A DNA stretch of 8,154 nucleotides, taken from assembly GCF_039594555.1 (NCBI RefSeq), contig NZ_JBCNNF010000310.1, positions 1 through 8,154 on the forward strand, written 5' to 3'. Below, piece after piece: positions 1-4,952 of the stretch (within the stretch, counting starts at the first letter, position 1; every line of letters starts with the position of its first letter). The position numbers were made by a program, and so were the translations under genes. The notes beneath the pieces are model-generated. The model did not search any database. It was not told the DNA's origin and saw nothing but the letters and a program-made list of their open reading frames with translations. This DNA comes from Inquilinus sp039594555. Lineage in GTDB: Bacteria; Pseudomonadota; Alphaproteobacteria; DSM-16000; Inquilinaceae.

Positions 1-729
1 TTCTCCTTCATCCTGGCCGAGCTCGGCGTGAAGCTGCAGCTGCTGCCGGAGGCGGGGCGCGACCTGATCCTCGGCGGCGCGATCCTGTCGATCCTGCTCA
101 ACCCGGTGGTGTTCAACGCCTTCGGCCGGCTGCGGCCGCTGCTGGAGCGCGCGGCGCCGGTCCCGATGCCGGCGGGCGGCCCGGCGGCCATCCCGGACGA
201 GGAGGCGCCGTCGGCCGAGCCCACGCCGGCCCCCGCCGTGCCGCCCGTGCCTGAGCCGACCCTGGACGAGCCGGCGGTGCCGACGGCGCTGACGGACCAT
301 GTCGTGCTGGTCGGCTATGGCCGGGTCGGCAGCCTGATCGGCGCGGCCCTGCAGGCGGCCGGCCGGCCGTTCCTGGTGATCGAGGACGCCGACCAGCCGC
401 TGGCCCGGCTGCGCGAGGCCGGGATCGAAACCATCATCGGCAACGCCGCCGCGCCGGAGGTGCTGGGCCTGGCCAACCTGCCGGCGGCGCGGCAGCTCGC
501 CGTCGCCGTGCCGAATGCGTTCGAGGCCGGTCAGATCGTCGCTCAGGCGCGGGCCGCCAATCCCGGCATCGCCATCATCGCCCGGGCGCATTCCGACGCC
601 GAGGTGGAGCATCTGCGCAGCCTCGGCGCCGACGCGGTGATCATGGGCGAGCGCGAGATCGCCCGCGGCATGGCCGAGGCCCTGACTGCCAACACGGCGG
701 TGCCGCCGGGAGTCACGCAAACCGCGTGA
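1..729 (+). CDS. ybaL: YbaL/Kef-type monovalent cation:proton antiporter, C-terminal part (5' end outside window)
   Basis: The reading frame is open from base 1 to the TGA at 727-729 (242 codons), so the gene starts upstream. The first ~40 residues read as the last membrane segment of a CPA2 antiporter (FSFILAELGV, then DLILGGAILSILLNPVVF), closely resembling the same part of E. coli YbaL. A Pro/Ala/Glu-rich linker of roughly 50 residues follows. Then comes a TrkA-N/RCK domain beginning DHVVLVGYGRVG: the Rossmann motif GYGRVG lies at 313-330 and the acidic end of strand 2 (VIED) at about 376-387. The late conserved segment IIARAHSD...VIMGEREIARGMAE also matches YbaL. Family knowledge: these inner-membrane proteins exchange K+ or Na+ for H+, and the RCK domain gates them through bound nucleotide. 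The true substrate is not established here. No operon partner follows, since a hairpin overlaps the stop. The family call is firm; the symbol is by similarity only. Confidence 0.9.
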   Translation, partial: FSFILAELGVKLQLLPEAGRDLILGGAILSILLNPVVFNAFGRLRPLLERAAPVPMPAGGPAAIPDEEAPSAEPTPAPAVPPVPEPTLDEPAVPTALTDHVVLVGYGRVGSLIGAALQAAGRPFLVIEDADQPLARLREAGIETIIGNAAAPEVLGLANLPAARQLAVAVPNAFEAGQIVAQARAANPGIAIIARAHSDAEVEHLRSLGADAVIMGEREIARGMAEALTANTAVPPGVTQTA

Positions 730-736
730 CTCTCTC
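710..736 (+). terminator. Hairpin overlapping the ybaL stop codon, probable terminator
   Basis: The bases GAGTCACGC (710-718) and GCGTGACTC (724-732) form a perfect 9-bp stem around a 5-nt loop (AAACC). The stem can be extended by a G-U and a G-C pair to 708/734. The TGA stop (727-729) lies inside the right arm. The following bases are pyrimidine-rich (TCTCTC) but do not form a true T-tract, so termination may be partial or Rho-assisted. The position immediately at the gene end supports a 3'-end role. Confidence 0.5.
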
Positions 737-755
737 AGCCCTGATTGCAAATCTG

Positions 756-800
756 TTGCGCAGGGATAGCGGTTCAGACATATTACATACTGTATACCAG
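756..800 (+). promoter_or_regulatory. Possible sigma70-type promoter with a GTATAC operator-like core
   Basis: TTGCGC (756-761) and CATATT (779-784) are separated by 17 nt, giving a fair -35 and a weak -10. Immediately downstream, around the expected start of transcription, lies CTGTATACCAG (790-800) with the 6-bp palindrome GTATAC at 792-797. GTATAC-type cores are typical of operators for FCD-class GntR repressors, which often control organic-acid uptake genes. No such regulator is encoded in the window, so the link is inference. The alternative is a chance AT-richer patch at a gene boundary. Confidence 0.3.
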
Positions 801-928
801 TTGGACTCTTGCCAATCATGACTGGTCGCGGGCGGACCGGCCGACATCTGAGTGACCCTGGTCGGCCCGTTTCCGCCGGTCGCGCATCCGGGCGACGAGA
901 CGCGACGGCCCGGCGTCGATGCAGCAGC

Positions 929-976
929 GGCGCTCAGCGCCTGACACCCTCCAAGACTCGATTGGCGCTCAGCGCC
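929..976. repeat. Two identical 13-nt palindromes 35 bp apart
   Basis: GGCGCTCAGCGCC occurs exactly at 929-941 and again at 964-976. Each copy is an odd palindrome: six-base arms GGCGCT and AGCGCC around a central C. The start-to-start spacing is 35 bp. They lie in the leader of the oxlT-like gene. They could be paired protein-binding sites or small RNA hairpins; as RNA, the arms would have to open to make a loop. No function is shown by the sequence alone. Confidence 0.45.
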
Positions 977-1150
977 CCCTCGCCTTTGCAGGCCCTGCCC
1001 GGAGTCCCGGGATCGTTCAGGGCCGGTCTCCGGAGGCCCCGGTCGGCCGGTCCGATCCCGTATCCCTCCTCGGCCTAGGCCTTCAGGGGCCAAAGAACCG
1101 CCGGCAATCAACGACCGGCCGAACGACACAACACTGGGAGAGCCATCGCC

Positions 1151-2485
1151 ATGAGTGCGATTTCCAACGCGAGCGCCGGGACGGGGAGAGCTCCGACTAA
1201 TCGCTGGATCCAGTTGATCGCCGGCATCGTCTGCATGGTCGCCGCCGCGAACATCCAATACGCCTGGACCCTGTTCGTGCCGGAGATCCAGGAGACCTAT
1301 GGCTGGAGCCGCGCCGCGATCCAGACCGCCTTCACCATCTTCGTCATCGTCCAGACCTGGCTGACCCCGATCGAAGGCTATTTCATCGACAAATATGGCC
1401 CGCGCGCCCTGGTGCTGGTGGGCGGCGTAATGACCGGCCTGTCCTGGGTCGTGAACTCCTACGCCACCTCGCTGACCGGCTTCTATGTCGGCGCCGCGAT
1501 CGGCGGCATTGGCGTCGGCTGCGTCTATGCCACCTGCGTCAACGCCGCGCTGAAATGGTTCCCGGACCGGCGCGGCCTGGCCGTGGGCCTGACCGCCGGC
1601 GGCTACGGCGCCGGATCGGCCCTGACCATCATCCCGATCGCCAGCGTCATCGCCGGCTCGGGCTACCAGACCGCCTTCTTCTGGTTCGGCCTGATCCAGG
1701 GCAGCATCATCTTCGCCGCCGCCTGGTTCCTGCGCGCGCCGGGCAAGGAGGAGGTGAAGCACTCGACCAAGGTCGCCCAGACCCGGCGCGACTACACGCT
1801 GGGCGAGGCGCTGCAGACGCCGGTGTTCTACGTCATGCTGTTCATGTTCATCTGCACCGTCACCGGCGGCCTGATGGCGGTGGCCCAGCTCGGCGTCATC
1901 GCCCAGGATCTCGGCGTCAAGGACATGCCGGTGAACCTGTTCTTCTTCACCATGGCGGCGCTGCCCTTCGCCCTGATGCTGGACCGCATCATGAACGGCA
2001 TCTCGCGGCCCTTCTTCGGCTGGGTGTCCGACCATATCGGGCGCGAGAAGACGATGTTCATCGCCTTCACCATGGAAGGCATCGGCATCGTCGCGCTCGG
2101 CACCTTCGGCCACAACCCGTGGGCCTTCCTGATCCTGTCGGGCGTGGTGTTCCTGGCCTGGGGCGAGGTCTACTCGCTGTTCAGCGCCACCGCCGGCGAC
2201 ACCTTCGGCACCAAGCATCTCGGCAAGATCTACGGCGTGTTGTACTGCGCCAAAGGCGTCGCAGCACTGCTGGTGCCGTTCGGCAACCTGCTGATGGAGG
2301 CGACCGGCACCTGGTCGACGGTGCTGTACACCGTCGCGGCGATGGACTTGATCGCGGCCTTCTCGGCGGTCCTGATCCTGCGGCCGATGCTGCAGCGCCA
2401 CCATGCCCGCAACGCCTCGGCCCTGGCCGCGGCCCAGCCGGAGCGGGCGGCCAGCCACAGCGGCCGGCTGGCCAGCGCGAACTAG
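1151..2485 (+). CDS. oxlT: MFS transporter, oxalate/formate antiporter (OxlT) family
   Basis: Predicted inner-membrane carrier of 444 residues with about 12 hydrophobic segments and a cytoplasmic middle loop (~195-216, charged, with KEEVKHSTK). Family knowledge: OxlT swaps external oxalate for internal formate, and oxalate decarboxylation inside then consumes a proton and helps energise the membrane. The call rests on the OxlT-like start (NIQYAWTLFVPEIQ), the MFS loop motif at D80-R85 (DKYGPR) and its second-half copy SDHIGRE (S293-E299). It also keeps both charged residues of the OxlT substrate path: R286 in SRPFFGW and K368 in YCAKGVAALL. These correspond to R272 and K355 of the Oxalobacter protein, with nearly the same separation. 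The ATG at 1151 follows GGGAG (1136-1140) at good spacing. No formyl-CoA transferase or oxalyl-CoA decarboxylase gene is in the window, so the substrate could be another small dicarboxylate. It appears to be transcribed alone, with terminator-like hairpins downstream. Confidence 0.85.
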   Translation: MSAISNASAGTGRAPTNRWIQLIAGIVCMVAAANIQYAWTLFVPEIQETYGWSRAAIQTAFTIFVIVQTWLTPIEGYFIDKYGPRALVLVGGVMTGLSWVVNSYATSLTGFYVGAAIGGIGVGCVYATCVNAALKWFPDRRGLAVGLTAGGYGAGSALTIIPIASVIAGSGYQTAFFWFGLIQGSIIFAAAWFLRAPGKEEVKHSTKVAQTRRDYTLGEALQTPVFYVMLFMFICTVTGGLMAVAQLGVIAQDLGVKDMPVNLFFFTMAALPFALMLDRIMNGISRPFFGWVSDHIGREKTMFIAFTMEGIGIVALGTFGHNPWAFLILSGVVFLAWGEVYSLFSATAGDTFGTKHLGKIYGVLYCAKGVAALLVPFGNLLMEATGTWSTVLYTVAAMDLIAAFSAVLILRPMLQRHHARNASALAAAQPERAASHSGRLASAN

Positions 2486-2491
2486 GCGACC

Positions 2492-2515
2492 GGGCCGGCG
2501 CATCCGTGCCGGCCC
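2492..2515 (+). other. Strong stem-loop just after the oxlT-like gene, no T-tract
   Basis: GGGCCGGC (2492-2499) pairs perfectly with GCCGGCCC (2508-2515). A further G-U and C-G pair close a four-base ATCC loop. It begins six nucleotides after the stop codon. No run of T follows (CCCCGG instead), so it is better read as an mRNA 3'-end stabiliser or an accessory to the next hairpin than as a stand-alone intrinsic terminator. Confidence 0.4.
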
Positions 2516-2527
2516 CCCGGGACCTCA

Positions 2528-2569
2528 CCCGGCCGTCACGCGTCCGTCCCCAGGACGGCCGGGGATTTT
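2528..2569 (+). terminator. Intrinsic terminator of the oxlT-like gene
   Basis: CCCGGCCGTC (2528-2537) and GACGGCCGGG (2554-2563) form a perfect 10-bp GC-rich stem with a 16-nt loop. The stem is followed almost at once by TTTT (2566-2569). This is the most orthodox Rho-independent terminator in the window, and its position 43 nt after the MFS stop codon fits termination of that transcript. Confidence 0.65.
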
Positions 2570-2600
2570 CGGAGCGATGCTCCGCGGGATGGAAGAGCCG

Positions 2601-2638
2601 GGCCGGGAGGGGCGACCCTCCCGGCCGGTTTCCGTTTC
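2601..2638 (+). terminator. Second terminator-like hairpin with a GNRA loop
   Basis: The 11-base arm 2601-2611 (GGCCGGGAGGG) pairs perfectly with 2616-2626 around the loop GCGA (2612-2615), a stable GNRA tetraloop. The tail reads GGTTTCCGTTTC, two short T-runs rather than one. A small hairpin (GGAGC-GAT-GCTCC, 2571-2583) sits between this one and the previous terminator. It may be a back-up terminator for the MFS gene or part of the 5' region of the small membrane protein gene that starts at 2697. Confidence 0.45.
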
Positions 2639-2696
2639 GGCATGCCGTGCCGCGCCACTTCGCAGATCCGCCACAATCCGACCCGACGATGCGGCC

Positions 2697-3035
2697 ATGT
2701 CCGACGCACCCACCATCATCCGCATGCTCGGCCGGTTCCTGCTCAACACCCTGGTGCTGCTGGCCTGGATGTTGGCGGCGGCGCTGGTGTACACCCTGGC
2801 CAGTTGTACCTCCGGCGATCCCGTCAGCTGGGCGATCCTGATCGTGATCGCGGGCGGTTTCTTCGTCTGGCCGGTCACCCTGGCCCTGCTGATCGGGGCC
2901 TTCGCCCTGGCGATCCGGTATCCTTACACCCGCAGCTGGTGGCGCACGGTCTTGGCGATCACCGCGGTGCTGGCCTTTCTCGGCGCGGCGGCGGGCCTCG
3001 GTGATCGCCAGGCCTGCAGCTTCGGCGGCTTCTGA
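2697..3035 (+). CDS. Small membrane protein of unknown function, three predicted helices
   Basis: I do not recognise a family for this 112-residue product. It starts MSDAPTIIRMLGRF and has three hydrophobic stretches at about 14-36, 45-73 and 83-101. Between the first two is a short polar loop containing C37 (SCTSGDP), and a basic/aromatic segment RYPYTRSWWR (74-83) precedes the third. The tail is short and contains C106. I chose the ATG at 2697 because it directly precedes the hydrophobic core. The frame extends upstream to 2403, but that part overlaps the MFS gene and the hairpins and reads as Arg/Pro-rich chance sequence. No clear Shine-Dalgarno precedes the ATG, which lowers confidence. 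It converges on phnF with only 8 bp between the two stop codons, and I see no terminator between them. Nothing ties it to phosphonate use. The membrane-helix pattern is the main evidence that the gene is real. Confidence 0.6.
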   Translation: MSDAPTIIRMLGRFLLNTLVLLAWMLAAALVYTLASCTSGDPVSWAILIVIAGGFFVWPVTLALLIGAFALAIRYPYTRSWWRTVLAITAVLAFLGAAAGLGDRQACSFGGF

Positions 3036-3043
3036 CCCCGGCC

Positions 3044-3778
3044 TCAGCCCTCGAAGACAAGCTGGATGCGGTCGCTGGCGAAGCTGGACAGTCCGAACTC
3101 GACCACCGCGCCCTCGGCGTCGACATTCAGCGCCTCGGTCGCCATCACCGGCCGGGTGCGGGTAATCTCGAGCAGCCGCTGCTCCCGCGCATCCGGCAGC
3201 CGGGCCGAGACCCGGGTGCGGCGGCGGGTGTAGTCGGTGACGCCGAGGCGGGCGAAGCTGGCCGTCACCGAGCCGGTCTCGCGGAAGATCTCGACCAGCC
3301 CCGGGAAGCGCGCCGCCGGGAAGTAGTGGCTGGCGAGGCTGAGCGGCAGCCCGTCGGCATGCGACCGCGTGTCCAGGCGGATCACCGGCGTCCCGGCCGG
3401 CACCTCCAGCTCCCGCGCGATCTGGGCGGAGGCCGCCTCAGTCGCCGCTTCCAGCAGCTCCAGCCGGGCGGCGCGATTCTCCCGCTTCATGTTCTCGTGA
3501 AACCGCGTGCGCCGGCCGATCAGATAGGCGATGGCGCCGAGATGGACGAAGGTGCCGCGGCCCTGGGTGACATCGACTAGGCCCTGCTCCTCCAGCTCTG
3601 CCATCGCGCGCCGCACCGTGTGGCGGTTGACGCCGAACCGCTCCGACAGCTCCGCCTCGGTCGGCAGCCGGGCCCCGGCCGGGTGCACCCCGTCGCGGAT
3701 CTCGCGCTCCAGCGTCTCGCTGATCTGGCGCCACAGGGCGACGCCGGCGCCGCGGCTGAGGGAGGTCTGCAAAGTCAT
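3044..3778 (-). CDS. phnF: PhnF, GntR/HutC-family repressor of the phosphonate operon
   Basis: The 244-residue product has an N-terminal GntR winged helix-turn-helix (about 13-80) with the hallmark sequence RLPTEAELSERFGVNRHTVRRAM (R37-M59) and wing QGRGTFV (72-78). A C-terminal UTRA ligand-binding domain (about 95-240) follows, including PVIRLDT and a late IQLVFEG. Family knowledge: HutC-type regulators bind palindromic operators and release on binding a small ligand; PhnF proteins sit beside phn genes and repress them. Divergent placement next to phnG supports this over other HutC functions. I chose the ATG at 3778, which has a weak GGA six bases upstream. A TTG at 3796 would add six residues (MRDGPG) and cannot be excluded. 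It is presumably autoregulated, because its candidate promoter overlaps the repeats of the shared control region. The inducing ligand is unknown. Confidence 0.88.
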   Translation of the reverse strand: MTLQTSLSRGAGVALWRQISETLEREIRDGVHPAGARLPTEAELSERFGVNRHTVRRAMAELEEQGLVDVTQGRGTFVHLGAIAYLIGRRTRFHENMKRENRAARLELLEAATEAASAQIARELEVPAGTPVIRLDTRSHADGLPLSLASHYFPAARFPGLVEIFRETGSVTASFARLGVTDYTRRRTRVSARLPDAREQRLLEITRTRPVMATEALNVDAEGAVVEFGLSSFASDRIQLVFEG

Positions 3779-3846
3779 GCCAGGTCCGTCACGCAAATTT
3801 CATCCATCCCGACTTGCGGATGTCGTCGAGTCTCATTCATGATCTA

Positions 3847-3875
3847 AACATACGGATGACTAGATGACTGGGCAA
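3847..3875 (-). promoter_or_regulatory. Candidate sigma70 promoter for phnF
   Basis: Read on the minus strand, TTGCCC (3875-3870) and TATGTT (3852-3847) are spaced by exactly 17 nt, a good -35/-10 arrangement. The start of transcription would fall near 3840, about 60 nt upstream of the phnF ATG. The spacer contains the tandem ATGACT motif described separately, so a protein bound there would block RNA polymerase. This is a pattern match only. Confidence 0.4.
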
Positions 3876-3892
3876 TAGGTCTATCAGTCTAT
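3856..3892. promoter_or_regulatory. Candidate PhnF operator region: two 8-bp-period tandem motifs in inverted relation
   Basis: On the phnF side, ATGACT occurs at 3856-3861 and 3864-3869 with an 8-bp period. On the phnG side, GTCTAT occurs at 3879-3884 and 3887-3892, also with an 8-bp period and running into the phnG start codon. The blocks are related as an imperfect inverted repeat: GACTAGATGAC (3858-3868) against GTCTATCAGTC (3879-3889), which share GACT and GAC at the arm ends and are separated by 10 bp. This region is AT-richer than its surroundings and sits between divergent phnF and phnG, where a HutC-type dimer should bind. I cannot confirm a match to a published PhnF consensus. Occupancy would block both genes. 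Confidence 0.4.
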
Positions 3893-4346
3893 GATCGAGA
3901 AAACTGAAGAGCGCCGCGACTGGATGGCTGTGCTGGCCAAGGCCGATCCGGCGAGACTGCAGCAGTTGTGGTCCGATCTCGGGGACGAGACCGGCTTCAC
4001 CACGCTGCGCCCGGCCGAGACCGGCATGGTGATGGTGCGCGGCCGCGCCGGCGGCGACGGCATGGCCTTCGCCCTCGGCGAGATGACGGTGACGCGTTGC
4101 ACCGTTCGGCTGGACGGCAGCGAGGTGCTGGGCTTCGCCTATGTCGCCGGCCGCGACCGCCGTCATGCCGAGATCGCGGCCCGCGCCGACGCCCTGTTGC
4201 AGACTGACCGGCGCGACACGGTCGAGGCTGCGCTGATCGCGCCGCTGCGCGAGGCCCAGGTGGAGGCGCGTGCGACCGCACGGCGCAAGGCGGCGGCCAC
4301 CCGCGTCGACTTCTTCACCATGGTGCGGGGGGAGAATCCGCGATGA
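3891..4346 (+). CDS. phnG: PhnG, C-P lyase core complex subunit
   Basis: The 151-residue product has almost the length of E. coli PhnG (150) and aligns end to end. It shows RRDWMAVLAKADP near the start, RPAETGMVMVRGRAGG (about 40-55), YVAGRDRRHAEIAARADAL (about 84-102) and the ending RVDFFTMVRGENP. Family knowledge: PhnG is a small subunit of the cytoplasmic PhnG2H2I2J2 core and, with PhnH and PhnL, supports PhnI in attaching phosphonate to ribose. The ATG at 3891 is the only reasonable start: an in-frame TAG lies at 3876-3878, and the first W-M pair falls where it does in E. coli. No good Shine-Dalgarno precedes it; only AGGT at 3877-3880 is present, at a marginal distance. It is the first gene of the operon, and its stop overlaps the phnH start as ATGA. 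Confidence 0.97.
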   Translation: MIEKTEERRDWMAVLAKADPARLQQLWSDLGDETGFTTLRPAETGMVMVRGRAGGDGMAFALGEMTVTRCTVRLDGSEVLGFAYVAGRDRRHAEIAARADALLQTDRRDTVEAALIAPLREAQVEARATARRKAAATRVDFFTMVRGENPR

Positions 4347-4948
4347 CCGCCATCCTCGATTCGGCGGCACTGCTGCCCGGCTTCGCCGACCCGGTACTGG
4401 GCAGCCAGTCGGTGTTCCGCGCCGTGCTCGACGCCATGTCCCGGCCCGGCCGCCCGGTCGCCTGTCCGGAGCCGTTGGCCGCGCCGGCGCCGCTGGGCCG
4501 CGCCATGACGGCGGCGGCGCTGACCCTGGTCGATTTCGACACCCCCGTCTGGCTCGACCCGGCCCTGGCAACCCCGGCGGTGCAGAGCTTCCTGCGCTTC
4601 CACACCGGCGCGCCGCTGGTCGCCGACCCAGCGGCCGCCGCCTTCCTGCTGGTGGCCGATGCCGCGTCCCTGCCGCGCCTCGGCGGCCTGGCGCTGGGCG
4701 AGGACCGCTACCCCGACCGCTCGGCGACGCTGGTGATCGAGGTGCCGGCGCTGGACGGGCCGGAGGCCGGCCGCTTCACCGGCCCGGGGATCGCAACGGC
4801 CGAGCCCGCCCGTATCGCCGGCCTGCCGGGCTGGTTCCGCGAGGACTGGGCGGCCAATGGCGCCGCCTATCCGCTCGGCGTCGACTGTCTGCTGACCTGC
4901 GGCGACCGGATGCTGGGCCTGCCGCGCACCACCCGCTGGGAGGGCTGA
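4343..4948 (+). CDS. phnH: PhnH, C-P lyase core complex subunit
   Basis: A 201-residue product (E. coli PhnH has 194) with the typical start LLPGFADPVLGSQSVFRAVLDAMSRPGRP and ending LGVDCLLTCGDRMLGLPRTTR. The central segments TPVWLDPALATPAVQSFLRFHTGAPL and ADAASLPRLGGLALGEDRYPDRSATLVIEV also fit the family. Family knowledge: PhnH has a fold related to PLP-dependent transferases but no known cofactor chemistry; it is a dimer in the cytoplasmic core complex and is needed with PhnG, PhnI and PhnL for the first committed step. The start codon overlaps the phnG stop (ATGA), which implies translational coupling. The gap to phnI is only four nucleotides. The length and motifs show an intact gene. 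Confidence 0.96.
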   Translation: MTAILDSAALLPGFADPVLGSQSVFRAVLDAMSRPGRPVACPEPLAAPAPLGRAMTAAALTLVDFDTPVWLDPALATPAVQSFLRFHTGAPLVADPAAAAFLLVADAASLPRLGGLALGEDRYPDRSATLVIEVPALDGPEAGRFTGPGIATAEPARIAGLPGWFREDWAANGAAYPLGVDCLLTCGDRMLGLPRTTRWEG

Positions 4949-4952
4949 TCCG

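Larger units (their letters stand above)
730..1150 (+). other. 421-bp gene-free stretch: promoter and structured leader of the oxlT-like gene
   Basis: No convincing protein is encoded between the antiporter and the MFS gene. Two plus-strand open frames exist (809-1078 and 919-1200), but both are low-complexity Arg/Pro/Ser/Gly-rich and the second runs into the MFS gene, so I treat them as chance. The first ~80 bp are less GC-rich and hold a possible promoter and a GTATAC core. The rest is GC-rich with several inverted repeats. A perfect 13-bp pair, CGGACCGGCCGAC (833-845) and its reverse complement (1042-1054), encloses about 196 nt. A competing 7-bp pair (839-845 with 861-867) and two copies of a 13-nt palindrome (929-941, 964-976) are also present. 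A GGCCTAGGCC palindrome lies at 1072-1081. If transcription starts near 791, the untranslated leader would be about 360 nt. I recognise no riboswitch class. Confidence 0.4.

Noticed and set aside
809..1200. Two short plus-strand frames (809-1078, 919-1200) in the oxlT leader, considered as leader peptides
   Set aside because: Composition is Arg/Pro/Ser/Gly-rich without domain or good ribosome site, and the second overlaps the transporter start; no regulatory codon run is seen.
713..2503. Long minus-strand open frame (596 codons) opposite the oxlT-like gene
   Set aside because: It mirrors a well-supported MFS gene, has biased Arg/Gly/Asp/His composition and no recognisable domain; typical GC-rich shadow.
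2403..2696. Upstream extension of the small membrane protein frame to 2403
   Set aside because: It would overlap the transporter gene and the terminator hairpins and encodes Arg/Pro-rich low-complexity sequence, so the start at 2697 is preferred.
3779..3796. TTG start for phnF giving six more residues
   Set aside because: Possible, but the ATG at 3778 has its own weak ribosome site and gives an N-terminus typical of PhnF; kept only as an alternative.
3815..3840. Possible PHO box (ATGTCGT followed by GTCTCAT)
   Set aside because: Only about 5 of 7 matches per half and the half-site period is not the required 11 bp.
3856..3892. Short tandem motifs considered as a CRISPR or iteron fragment
   Set aside because: Only two 6-base copies of each motif, and no cas or replication gene nearby; an operator is the more natural reading.
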